DNA of 64,000 bases from Epiperipatus broadwayi (taxonomy: Eukaryota; Onychophora; Udeonychophora; Euonychophora; Peripatidae): assembly GCA_028023455.1 (NCBI GenBank), contig JAQFVV010006273.1, positions 2,730,001-2,794,000 of the forward strand, in the 5' to 3' direction. How positions within the stretch are numbered: position 1 is the stretch's first letter; every line of letters begins with the position of its first letter. The position numbers and the translations under genes were made by a program. Below the pieces are notes generated by a model that was given only the letters and a program-made list of their open reading frames with translations, made no database searches and was not told the DNA's origin. Shown in pieces: positions 35,441-48,783 of this stretch.

Positions 35441-37419
35441 TTATACAAAATGCCTCTGGTGGTGATCCCGTAAGTTTGGCACATGCTATGCATATTCACT
35501 TCTTCGTATCAAAAGCCTGCACTTCGGCGATGACCACAGCATGCCTATCCACTTCGTTTTTCGTCCAGAAGCATGACTTTTCCTGTTATTTTTAGACTAT
35601 TATGTCAGCACCGCAAACTTCTTCGTAGTATTTTTTCTTTTGCTTATGACCTAATTTTAGTGTTATAATAATATTGAAATTGTGCTCTGCTCAACATACC
35701 ACACATTTTCTTTAATTTTACACGCTCCTACCCTCTGTAACAAAACATTTTGTTATGCTCTTAAATTTTACGAGATTGCAATGTACGGTGGCTATTCAAG
35801 GGCACCACTAAACATTTCTGCCTAGCCCGTATTATAAATATTTTTTTTTAATAATGGTTAATTTATTTACGAATGGCAATCACCAATTGCAAACCTTAAA
35901 ATTATTTTTTTTAACGGACCAAAAGACTACAAAATGAAAGATAAGAATTAATTATAATAACTAAAAAAAAAGAAACAAAACAGATAGATTCTTAAATATT
36001 GTTGAAATATTTATTAACCTTTATTCTATTTGTTGGTTATTCCCTTCCCTGGCATTTGTCAAATCAAACCCTCCCGATCGTTTTTCTTTCTAATCAAGAT
36101 TTAGCATGTATAATTCTCAAAGGATCATGCGCCATCACTTTACCAATTATACAATATTTCATCAAATATCATGGTATAAATCTATGAGTGAACTCAAGGG
36201 TGACTTACTATAAGAGTGCATTTGTTAAAAATAAATGCACTCAAACCTCCTCTTTCTAATGTTAAATCTTTTACTTGTCCTTAGATCGAGTATACAATTT
36301 TTCTTATCCCTATCTATACATATTACAAGAACAACAATCATAGAAACTAAAGGTAAGTTTAATTAATAGGCCATAACAAAAAAATTAAATAATAAAAAAA
36401 CAACAATATAATGTGGGTTAATTAAAATTAGTAAGTACATCTACTTAAAGACTATATCCCTCCCTTTCTATTGCTGAAACTTTGAGATATTTGAAGTGAA
36501 GGCTTTTCTTTCTTTTTTTTCTTTTAAATATATTACGCAAATGTTTCTTGGAATTACAACAAAAAAAAAATCTATTTACCCTGATCGATCAGTGTAGATC
36601 CTGGGTGGGTGGAATATTTCACTCTATATTCTTCGTGGTTTGTCCGTGTCTCCTTCCAGTTCTTTCTCCTTGGCTAGCTCTCTATGTCCAGCATTTACAA
36701 GGCAGTTCCAGGTGGCAATAGCAAGAGGTTCCCAAAAGGGAAAGTTCTGTTAGCTCTAGTCATTCAACATTTTTCTCCTTGCACTTTTTAGGTCTTTACT
36801 ATTCAACAGTCTGAGCCGAATTGAAACTTATAGATTAGATATTGACTTCGGCAGAAATCTAATTAATTTTTAAACAAAAGGAAAGTCCGTAATTATAGTT
36901 TTTTCTTTCAAAGTCTCAGTTCACACCTTTAATATTCTCTTCTTTTATTTTATATTTTATTTTAAAATTCCAAAGAAACATTCCAATTGATCAGCGTAAT
37001 AGATAGCATAAACATACCTTCACTGTCAAAGTCCCAACAATAGATCTAATTGCTTTCTCTTACTTTCTATCTTTAAGAATTTTTTTTTAAAGACTAAACA
37101 AAAGACAAACTTTTATCAATAAGCAAGATCTCAATCTAATTTATTTTAACTTCTTAAATCCCCATTTTAAAACTAAGTGTTAATTTTTTTTTTTTAAATT
37201 ATGTATTATAAAATGATATTTATATTTTAACAAAATATATATGTGCGTGCTTATTTATTTCTAATAAAATAAGTTTATTACAATGTATATATTTTATTTT
37301 TACAAAATATGTGTGTATATATATGTATGATTATGAGCTGGCAGAAAAATACCAGCTCATTGCACCCTTTTCCAACAAACAAAAAAAAACTTTAAAAAAA
37401 AAACTCAATCAGGCTGTGG
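35441..37419. other. Intronic sequence, possibly with retroelement flank
   Basis: Two patches (35441-35640 and 36580-36850) are less AT-rich than the rest. The first has a 47-codon open stretch without known motifs. The region ends with a short hairpin (GAGCTGG...CCAGCTC, 37335-37359) just beyond the stop codon of the Gag pseudogene, so it may include the non-coding 3' part or LTR of that element. No TG...CA repeat pair could be shown. Confidence 0.3.
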
Positions 37420-38460
37420 AGTCTTTTCCCATTCTTTCTTAGGACTATATTTACTCTTCCCCACGGGTTCATTACAATTTCCCCACCTAAGTTTAGAATC
37501 TTCCCCTTCTTCCGGCTCACTATACTCCATATCACCTAATATCTCTAGTGCTTCCTCTATTGACAAATGTTGGTCCTCAGCCAACCTATGCTAAACCCCC
37601 ATCGGAAGATTATATCTTATAGTCCTTACAATCTGGAATTGATCCATCGGGTAAGCCTCCAGTGCTCTAAGTTTCGCTGCCTATCATTGAAAAAACTGGC
37701 TATAGGTTTCATTTCTATCCACTCTATATTTTCCCCCTGATGTTTTTATACGTATAGCCTCTTGTGTTTTTATGCTCCAGAAACCTCTCAGAATCATCAT
37801 TTTGTATTCTTGGAATGTTTGAGGACTACAGTTCACCACCTTCCACCATTCTCGAGCAGGACCACTTAAATGGCTCATCACTATAATGACCTTCTTCTTT
37901 TCATTTGACTTATGGAAATAAAAAAAATCATTTAAGCTATCCAAATGTTTTTTTCCCCCCCCCCCCCCCCTCACATAATTTCTTTTAATTAATTTTTTTT
38001 AGGTATTCCCGCCTTTAATTATTTCCTTCCTCCTCTACATTAAGTGTCCTTTTCACTATTATTTGATGATAATATTTTTTTTTTTTTTTTTGACTTACTT
38101 CTATTTCCCTTCAGTCTGTTCTCTCCTTTCACTTTCTATATTTTCTTCCATAACCTTATTACCTTTGTAACCTATGCTTACTATATTTCCTTCATCTTTT
38201 TTTTTGCCATTTCTCATTTCTTCTTTCTTTTTTAATTCATTTACGTTTTTTCTGAGGTCTAGGATCATTACTTTTATTTTTTTAATTTCTTCCCTATCTT
38301 TGATTACTGTTTCTTTTAGCTCAGTGATAGCTTTTAGTATTTCTTTGAACTGATAACGCTCGGGGTTTTTAAATGTCACCAGCAGGCTTTCTATGGTACT
38401 TTCATGATAAATGCCATTTATCCAATTTTTGTATAAGTAGAGAAGAATAAATATCAGTTG
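37420..38460 (-). pseudogene. LTR-retrotransposon Gag pseudogene
   Basis: Minus-strand frame of about 340 codons with several stops. It begins with a Lys/Glu-rich coiled coil (ERYQFKEILKAITELKETVI near 38340; NVNELKKKEEMRNGKKK near 38240), passes a run of 16 G (37955-37970) and then a Gag capsid-like core: SNEKKKVIIVMSHLSGPARE, WW, FQEYKMMILRGFWSIKTQEA. After two adjacent stops it continues in the same frame through KLRALEAYPMDQFQIVRTIR and SIEEALEILGDMEYSEPEEG to a stop near 37420. The S-LSGPAREWW and F-E-K--L---F-S---Q pattern is typical of retrotransposon Gag, the protein that packages element RNA. No protease or polymerase follows on that strand. Confidence 0.75.
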
Positions 38461-39664
38461 AAAGAATGAGTTATATACTAGTTTTTGTATTTGTAACAGT
38501 TAAATGAATTTGAAAAGTTTAGAGTTGAAAATTTCATACAAACGTTTAACATTTAAAATTTTATGATGAAAAAAATCAAACATATAATTGTAAATGAAAT
38601 CTCACTGTTCACACTTTCAGACTAAAAACTTTATTATGGTTCCAATACTATATCAAACTTTATACAATATGAAAAATTCTGTCAAAAATTAGTCAAAGTA
38701 AGAAATCAATTTAATTTCCTATGCAAATGTAAATCTGAAAGAATTATCCTTAAAGGTGTACTAAAATCCTTCATTCACTTTTAAATAGCTCACAAAAGTA
38801 CTGAGAGAACAATTAAGATCCTTTTAAAAGCAAGAATAAATGTCCAAAAGTTTTTCAAATATTAAATTGTGTAGTACATTTATAATGTATAATTATTACT
38901 TGAAAAATTAAACTTACTAATGAAGACATTTAAGTAGCAAGAAAATCATATTCTAATTATGTAATGAAATAAAAGAATACTAAAACAATGGATTTAACAA
39001 ATGCATATAATCAAAATAATTTAGGAGCTAAATTACCTAGTACATTGAAAAACATCTATTTTGAAAGAAAAATTAAATATTTCCATTATATTATCTAATA
39101 TTCTTTTATTACATGAATGGCAGAAACCAGAACATAGATCAACAATTTATTTGTGAATAAAGCAATAGAATTACACTAGAAAAAAAAAACATTTGACAAA
39201 TACTAGTAATGAAAAACAAATATCTATGTTAAGAAAATGTTATTAAATCTTTCAAAAATAAAATGAATTCTTACAACAGGTCAAAACAAAAATATAGGGA
39301 AAAAATTATACAAGGACTACAGTATTTATTTATTGGAAAGAAAACTCTAAAAATTACTTAGAAAGCATAAAATACTCCACTGATTCAGCAAAAGTTCACA
39401 TCACTATGATTTATTTAAAATTCATAATGAACATGTTTCATTAAGGCTGTTGCTAGTTTTAAAAACATATTGTACCAAACTTTCTCATTAGATCTTAGGT
39501 TTTGTACTTGAATATTTATTCAATAAAATACAATTGGGCAGAACTTAGATATTGATAAGATTTCCTATTATAAAAGAAATTACTAAATGATGTTAATAGC
39601 TTACAACCCATATCAACTTATTTGTTGGTGATATAATGGATCTCTTTATATTCAATACAATACA
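38461..39664. other. Intronic sequence, no gene seen
   Basis: AT-rich, with no coding pattern or repeat recognised. Confidence 0.4.
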
Positions 39665-40984
39665 GAATTTTTTCAATTAGTGGTGAAAAGAATTGACCAA
39701 CAAATAAAGTTTTAAGTTTAAAGACAATTTATTTTAATTCACATTTATTAAACTAATTTTAAATATTTTATAAATCTTATTTACTAATATAACACATGCA
39801 TATTTTTAATTCACACACTATAATATTTCATAATAAAGCATTAATAGTATTTGAAATTTAAACACACATATCAATAGTTCATTTTATATATGATATAGAG
39901 TTCATATTCTTGACTCTTGGAGGATTCACATGAATGTGATGGCTACTTTAGAAATGAAAATAAGAAAATGTTATTATCTAGGATTTTAGATTGAGGACTT
40001 CTTGCTGTTTTCTGCTTCTACTGAGATATTTCTAACCAGTTGGATTTGAAGTTTCTTCAGGAGGTTTCATTTTTATTCATCGGTATTATTCCTGGAGACA
40101 GTTAAATATTGATAATGACTCTTCAAGTTGTTATATAAGCATTATCATATTCACAGGCAGGTTTTTCTGTTTTACTGGACTCAGGCTGGAGAAAGTCGTA
40201 TGTTTTCCGAGGTTTTAACACTGCATTCTGGATGTATAATAATCTGACTGATATAACTCTCTTAAATGCAACTAACTTGATTGTTTTCTGAATTGACTCA
40301 AACTCAACTAACTGTCCTATAAAAAATTGATTATTTATACAGGAAACCTGTTGTTATTTTGATGTCCTCCAGCTATATCTGTTGTCAAGATTCCTTTGAT
40401 AAACCTTTAACTACGCATTTTTGAGATCGTTCAATTAGTAGCTAATCCTTTGGAGATAAGCTTTTTAATCCTGTTGTTCTTTACATTTTAATTAATAGCC
40501 ATCACTGAACTTGTTGTTTTATATTTTTAATTAGTAGCCACCACTGAGTGTTTTTTAATTCTTTAACTTTCATTTATTTATAAAATTTAATATGCATACA
40601 TTTATTACATTTACAGTTGCATGCACGTATATAATTTAAGATCCATTCTCTATTTAGTTTTAAGCTGAACCTTTTCTTTACTTAAATAAAAAGAGATTTA
40701 TATTTTTAAACTCTTAACTATTTATTTTAATGAATACTAATAAGAAAAAAACTCTTTACTTCTTTTATAAAACTTTTAAACTTGATGCTTCTAAACAAAC
40801 CCCCTCCCCTTCTAATTAATTAATTGTAACTTTTTATTTCAAAAAACTCTTACTCTTAATTTTACATTTTTGACAGCAATAAAAAGAACTCTTAACTTTT
40901 AAATATTATTCTTTTTTAACGAATAATTTTTATTTTTAATAATTTTTAAACAAAATTATTATGTGCCAACACAATATTGGTACT
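39665..40984 (-). mobile_element. LTR-like repeat, copy 4, inverted and truncated
   Basis: The minus strand from 40984 reads GTACCAATATTG...GGCACATAAT and then follows copy 3 block by block: TATA box (40332-40339), the CTCTTCAAGTTG/ATTTAACTGTCTCCAGG region, GTAGCCATCACATTCATG, and GTCAATTCTTTTCACCACTA. It stops near 39665, before the stem-loop found in the other copies. It stands head to head with copy 3, a TA microsatellite of about 20 bases between them. Confidence 0.55.
40332..40339 (-). promoter_or_regulatory. TATA box of LTR-like repeat, copy 4
   Basis: TATAAATA on the minus strand in the same context as in copies 2 and 3. Confidence 0.45.
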
Positions 40985-41004
40985 ATATATATATATATAT
41001 ATAT

Positions 41005-42664
41005 TGTACCTATATTGATATAGGCACATATAATTTTATCTAAAATTATATTATTAAAATAATCGTTCATAAAAAAAAACATAAAATTAAACATTGAAGA
41101 GTTTATTGCAGTTTGTTTTAGAAAAAAGATAAGAATTAAATAGTTTTCTAGCGTTAGTTTTTGAAATAAAAAAAGCTACAATTAATTAATCAAAAGGGGG
41201 AGGGGGTGTCTTGGTTTGAGAAATGAAACTAAGGGTTATAAAAAGAAGTAAAGAGTTTTTATTAGTATTCATAAAAATATAATTTAAAAAGTTAAAACAT
41301 ATAAATCTCATTTCATTCAAGTTTAATTAAAGAAAAAATAATGTTAAAACTAAATAGTAAATTGTATTAAAAATATATGTCCATATATATGTGCGATTTG
41401 TAAATAAATAAAAATGTTTGCAAAATAAAAGAAGATTATCATTAAAAACACGGCAATGGTTATTAATAAAATAAAACAACATGTTTATCAAATGATTATT
41501 ACCGGAAATATTTTGACAACATGTTGCAGATATAAATAGACTTTTTAATTGGACTGTGAGGCAGTTCACAAAGTAATTGAGTAGTGCAGTTCACAAATTA
41601 ATTGAATCAGTTGAGTTAATTATATCCAGAAACAAAATGCAGCGCTGAGAAGATTTTGGGAATTCACGCCTCTCCACAGCCTAAAAAGTCCGATGAAAAC
41701 AGCAAGATCTGCCCATGAAATAATGTCAACGTAACAACTTAGAAAATCTCCATCAGTATCTAATTGTCTCCAATAGTAATAATCGTGAAACTCATCAAGG
41801 AAAAGTCCCAGCCGGCTGGAAGCATTCATAATGGAAACATTCACAATGGAAATATTCTCACTGAAAGCAGCCACCAAAGAGAACCAAAATTCTACGTCTA
41901 TATTCAAAAGCCTAGGTAAAAACATTTGCTTATTTCGTTTATACTGTAATAGCCATTGCATTGCATTGATTCGTACGAATCTTACAAGAGTCTAATTATA
42001 TGAACTTTATATCATATATAAATGAACTATTGATATGTGTGATTAAATTTCAAATGCTATGTAATACTTTATTATTATTACGTGTGTACATGAGTTAATA
42101 TGTGCATGATCATTATATCAATATTTATTAGTTAAATTAGAGTGTTCTGTTATTAAATCTATAGGAATATTTAAACTATTTAGAAATGTTAATTTAAAAT
42201 ATGCGTGTGTTTTATTAGAATTATAAAATGTTTAAATTTAGTAAATAAATGTTAGTTAATAAATTATCTTTAAAATTAAACTTTATTTGTCGGTCAATTC
42301 TTTTTATCAATTCTTTTTAACAAATTCTTTTATCAATTCTTTTAATCACTAATTAAGTATAATCTATTAGTGATTACAAATAGCTGAGCTAGTCATGGAT
42401 TTAGGCGTTGAGTTAGTGGCTATTGCTCAAAGTGCGTTATTTATTCATCCTTGAATAGATAGCTGGCGCCCGTGTTTATACACAAACAAAAAAAAGTACT
42501 TTGGACGTGGTGTTCAACTCAACAGCCGAGAAGAAGCTATGTCCTGGAAATGTAACATTAGTTATATACTTTATAGCTATCGTTTGGGCATACATACTCT
42601 CCAAGTATGTTCTTCTCTGCCTAAGAGACCGGTATTTCGAATCCACATATTTGAACCCGGTTCA
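41005..42664 (+). mobile_element. LTR-like repeat, copy 3 (about 1.66 kb)
   Basis: Starts TGTACCTATATTG and ends GAACCCGGTTCA, both ends in TA tracts; TGTACC and GGTTCA form a short imperfect inverted terminus. A TATA box (41531-41538) and a loop motif CTGGCGCCCGTG are present, although the stem around the loop is weaker than in copies 1 and 2. Two open frames of 93 and 113 codons here are not related to any protein I know and are not conserved between copies. Confidence 0.55.
41531..41538 (+). promoter_or_regulatory. TATA box of LTR-like repeat, copy 3
   Basis: TATAAATA followed about 40 bases later by a GTGAGGCAGTTCAC segment that is also seen in modified form in the other copies (CAGTTCA repeats), consistent with a transcription start region. 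Confidence 0.5.
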
Positions 42665-44361
<1,697 letters not shown>

Positions 44362-46028
44362 TACTTAAATATTTTCTTCTTCCAAATGCTATAAAAATTG
44401 TAGACAATTTTTTTTAAATAATAATGTGATTATTTTACTGAGTGATTGTAAAAGGGAGAGAAAATTATAAAATAATGTAAACTTTTTTTTTTAAATCTCT
44501 GTCTTTAGTAATTATTTACTAGTTTTAATTTTAACTTTGAAAATATATTTAAAAACAAATGTTTCTCTTCAGTAAATTAATTCATAAATTTTGATTCTAA
44601 CTTTTAAGAAAAATAAATATGTAAAGTTTTAAAAAAAAATGAGAAAAAAAATTAAAATATAACAATTTTGTTAAACTTTGTTTAAACTCATTAGAATTGC
44701 TTTTTTTTCTATTTATCTCTCTTCAATAAAATAGGCAGTGTTTATTAGATCAGGGGAAATAGTCTAATTATCTTGTTTTACTTTTGGAAAAAAAAAGTAA
44801 TTAAAGAGAAATTTCAAATCTATGATTGAATTTTTTTAATAAAAAATGAGAAATATATCTAAACACTGTTTTGTGTAAAAATAGACCTAATTGGTCAGTG
44901 ATAAATTTTGTCATCTAGGAGACATGGTTGTGATTTGTTGAAGACAGTGTTATTCCAAAATTAGGGTATGGGTCAATCAGAAGATCTAAGTGTCTTGTAA
45001 GAAGCAGTCAGTTCCTGATCAAGCTGCCGAAGAATACAGTAGATGATTTAGTTATGTAAAGTACAATAAGTATAGCTGTATTGTTTTTTAAAATAAAAAC
45101 AACCATGTGCTAAGTTTCGCTAACATCACCTGTCTCCGTGTAACATGCCTCTCTAAAATAAAATGTAAAGCAGAATAAAAAATGCTCCTGAAGTAATCTG
45201 CAACACAAAAATTGTCTTTAATCAAGAGCATGAGTGTTTGTGTGTTGGCCTAACCTGGAAAATTTATTTAAAAAAAATGGATAAATTCTGTGTGTATTAG
45301 CCTAAAATTCTCAATGGCTAAGTAGAAAAAATTGTGTACATTAAACTGGAAAAAAAGCCTCCAAGAGAGCATCTACTTGAAAAAACTAAATTACAAATGC
45401 AAATAAGGACTCCAAAGAAAATTAAAACCATTGCATAAGATATATTTTTTCTTTAAATGTTCACATTATATCTAAATTTATAACATTTTAAAATTAACAA
45501 TTGATAATCATTAATAGTTTTGTTAGCAATCTTTTTCAATTGAAACAGGTTTTTATTCATGTGATCTGAGGTTTTAGTAACTTAATTTTTATTAAATTTG
45601 ACATGTTTTTAATTCATGTATTTTCCTCACAAATTATACAAAGGATTACACTAATTTAATTTCTTATCTCTGATTAAAAAAATTTTTTTGTTCATCTTTT
45701 AGTATTGAAAAGAAAATAACTCAATGATAGAAATGGTTAATTCAATTAATGAATAAAAATCAAATGGTTAGTTTTGTTTTTAATATGAATCTATACTTTT
45801 AATAAAAATGTATAAAATTAAATTTTCATATTACTATGTCATTTTTTAAATTTGTTTATTGTTAATCAATTAGTGTATTAAATAACAGTTTCAAAAAATT
45901 TTTAGTGTTAAAGTCTTTATTCCTCCAGCTATCGGTTATATGAATTGTGTGCAACTTAATTTCAATACAGTTTAGTGTTTTAGTGATTTTTAAATTGTCC
46001 CAAAAACTATTAATTATATATAGTACAG
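44362..46028. other. Intronic sequence, no gene seen
   Basis: AT-rich, with no coding, RNA or clear repeat feature recognised. Confidence 0.4.
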
Positions 46029-46146
46029 TAAACCTAAAAATTAAAACAGGCAAAATTTTCCATACAGTTGTACCACCCAGTGCCAACCAGAGTAATCAAT
46101 GGATGCCAGAAGGCTTGTGCATAAAATCCCTATCTACTGCCTACTC

Positions 46147-46198
46147 ATCCAATATTCTCAGACTAGTTTCTGGCTTGTGGCCTTCATAAGTGAGGAGC
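46147..46198 (-). pseudogene. Degraded hammerhead ribozyme, array 1 inverted unit
   Basis: The minus strand reads CTCCTCACTTATGAAGGCCA then CAAGCCAGAAACTAGTCTGA. It fits type I hammerhead order, but the first core box is CTTATGA (consensus CUGANGA), so the invariant G5 is lost. The second box GAAA, stem III ACTAGT and cleavage-site C are kept. Confidence 0.55.
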
Positions 46199-46428
46199 TT
46201 TTGGATCTGAGAGCACTGCATCTAAATCTTAGGATCTAATGCAACCCTCCAGCAATCACTTTTTAACTATACTTAACTACAAAACTATAAGAATGAAATT
46301 GAAAGATTGAAAATATTATTGTGTTTACAATTTTATTCTCATAGTTTTGTAGTTAAGTAGTTAAAAGGTGGCTGCTGGAGGGTTGCATTAGATTCTAAGA
46401 TCTAGGTGCAGTGCTCTCAGATCCAAAA

Positions 46429-46480
46429 GCTCCTTACTGATAAAGGCCACAAGTCAGAAACTAATCTGGAAATATTGGAT
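46429..46480 (+). pseudogene. Degraded hammerhead ribozyme, array 1 unit 2
   Basis: The plus strand has CTGATAAAGGCC, CACAA loop, GTCAGAAACTAATCTGG. The core box is CTGATAA, with G8 changed to A; stem III has become ACTAAT. Catalysis is not expected. Confidence 0.55.
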
Positions 46481-46880
46481 GAGTAGGCATTAGATAGGGA
46501 TTTTATGCACAAGTCTTCTGGCATCCATTGATTACTCTGTTTGGCACTGAGTGGCACTATTGTATGGAGAGTTTTTCCTGTTTTAATAACATATGTGCTA
46601 GCATAAAAATGGTGATCATGTGATGTTTAGTGGTTTAACACCAATCCTGCCTAATAGAATAGTGATGGCTATGGTTGTTAAAGAGCCAATGACACCAAAA
46701 TGTATGGATACTAAACTGAGTTCAGACCTATATGATTATATAAGCTATTTAGCTTAGATTAAAAATATTATTGTGTTTTCAATTTTTTTCTCATAGTTTT
46801 GTAGTTAAGTAGAGTTAAAAGGTGGCTGCTGGAGGGTTGCATTAGATCCTACAATCTAGGTGCAGTTCTTTCAGATCCAA

Positions 46881-46932
46881 AGCTCCTGACTGACAAAGGC
46901 CACAAGCCAGAAACTAGTCTGGGGATATTGGA
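46881..46932 (+). pseudogene. Degraded hammerhead ribozyme, array 1 unit 3
   Basis: The plus strand has CTGACAAAGGCC, CACAA loop, GCCAGAAACTAGTCTGGGG. Core box CTGACAA again lacks G8. Stem III is intact ACTAGT and the 3' strand of stem I (TGGGGA) equals that of array 2. Confidence 0.55.
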
Positions 46933-47106
46933 TGAGTAGGCATTAGATAGGGATTTTATGCACAAGCCTTCTGGCATCCATTGATTACTCTGGTTGACAC
47001 TGAGTTGCCCTACTGTATGGAGAGTTTTGCCTATTTTAATAACAGGTATGTGCTGGCATAAGAAATGGTGATCATGTGATGTTTAATGGTTTAAACCTAA
47101 AAATTA

Positions 47107-48600
47107 TTTAAAACTACTTAGAGTAAGGTAATATATTTATTTATCTCATGTTCACAGACACAGTTCATAGAGTTATTGCTTCCTGGGCTAGTTTAAAACA
47201 TAATGATTAGTTTTATAGATATAGGGGTTTATGTTTGTGTTTGAACATCCAGATGACAATTCTGGATAGCACAAATTTATCACCTTGAAAATCCATTTAC
47301 TTTTATTTTTATTAGAAATTAAGTTTATAGTTGGACAGTATACTAAAAATACTATATGGTCAGAGCATTTATAATAATCAGCATGTTTTATTATCTCAAC
47401 AATATTATTTTTATTATGAGTAATATATTAGCACTTAGGTATGTGCATCCAATTAGTTGTGCTATATTTCTGCTCTAAATGTCGCAGTGACTAGACAATT
47501 AGCCTGTCTTAAGTGCACCCTTTCAAATCTAGTCACAAGGCTGTTGATTAATGATTTTATGATTGTTGATTGTTAATGCATTAATGATTATTATTTTTTT
47601 TAATGATTGGTAGGTTATAACTTAGGATTAGTATAAGTACTTATTTTATAATACATGCCTATTATCTGCTCATATTTGTGGTAGTCTATATTCACTGTCC
47701 TTTTATATTAAATAAATTAGTTTTTATGGGAATGAGGATGTGTTCATGTTCATGCCAGATTCCATACCATTAAAATATGTAAATTCTCCTTAATAGTATT
47801 TCCACTTTAAGATGGTAAAGGTTTGTGTGCAATCAATAATTGATTGTTTGACCTGATAGGTTAATCCAGCTCATATAGATTAAACAGAGAAATACCACAA
47901 TGATATTTAAAATATACAGAAAAAGATTAATTTTGAAAATGTATAATTTTTAATATTTGTCTTGTTTATTATATAATTCTATTTTAATTTGATGAACTAT
48001 AAATTTAAGAATCTAAATGAGTAATTAAATTATTTCAACAAAACAGTTCACACTTAATATAATTTTCCAAAGCAATTTCTTCACCCTTCTCTAGAGTCAT
48101 ACAGCATCTTTTAATTATTTAAGAACATGATAGATTACTATGGTTTTATGAAAAATAATACTTTTGTTGAAAATATAATAAATTTTATTTTTTTTCCTGA
48201 AATTTAATTATAAAAAAAGTGTGTTAATAGTGTTTAATAAAGGTAACAGTCCAAAGTATTAAAAATAATAACTGGTGTAAAAAAAGATTGCAGAAACTTG
48301 GTAAATAATAGGTACACAAATAAAACATTTGAATAGCTTTATTGCTCTAGATTTCATAAAACGTTTGAGCATTGGGAATAAACCCATAACTTCCAGAATC
48401 TGACATTATATCACTTCACTAACCGCACAGAGTTATAAAACCTATTAAAATGTTAAACAATCAGCATTCCAAACTATTAATGAGAAAATAAATATCATTT
48501 TATGTATTATTTTTTTGATTGCTATCTTTAAAAACAACATGATTTCTGCAATCTATGATAATGTTTTAATACATTGTACAGGCTTAAACCTGCATTTATA
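47107..48600. other. Intronic sequence, no gene seen
   Basis: AT-rich between the first hammerhead array and the inverted SINE pair. No feature was recognised. Confidence 0.4.
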
Positions 48601-48611
48601 TATGTAATATA

Positions 48612-48783
48612 TGCGGGGTTCGAACTCAGACTTTCACACAACCCACCACTCTCAATGCCATTTCATATTGCTTACCCACCTGATGACATATATATATATT
48701 GGTGATTATTTATCTTTTCAACATGTGTGTGATCAGGTAGGTAAGCAATATGAGATGGCACTGAGAGTGGTGGGTTGTGTGAT
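48612..48783. mobile_element. Inverted pair of tRNA-like SINE copies
   Basis: Minus strand 48684-48612 and plus strand 48728-48783 are near copies: AGGT(G/A)GGTAAGCAATATGA then ATGGCA(T/C)TGAGAGTGGTGGG. The minus copy goes on to box-B-like GAGTTCGAACCCC; the plus copy ends before it. The plus copy is preceded by GGTGATTATTTATCTTTTCA and ACATGTGTGTG, matching the leader of the family members at 19448-19816. This appears to be one SINE family with a tRNA-like part of about 75 bases and a CATGTGTGTG leader. Confidence 0.65.

Larger units (their letters stand above)
46044..47091. mobile_element. Hammerhead-family repeat array 1 with 15-bp target duplication
   Basis: A single insertion flanked by TAAACCTAAAAATTA at 46029-46043 and 47092-47106. 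It contains an inverted partial unit (46044 to about 46302, minus sense), then a full unit (about 46303-46755) and a partial unit (about 46756-47091) in plus sense. The direct units are offset by about 453 bases. Each unit has a degraded hammerhead-like segment: a CTGA-type box, a stem closed by CACAA, GAAAC, palindromic ACTAGT and then C. No protein is encoded. The architecture matches array 2 at 50432-52201, and parts of the two unit types are alignable (CATATAGG(C/T)CTGAACT on the strand opposite the ribozyme). It is probably a retrozyme or Penelope-LTR type element. Confidence 0.75.

Noticed and set aside
35441-35640. 47-codon open stretch in a less AT-rich patch
   Set aside because: Not recognised as any protein family, with no start or splice context.
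45010-45050. CTGATCAAG...CGAAGAA as a hammerhead core
   Set aside because: The order is superficially similar, but there is no stem II and no GAAA in register.
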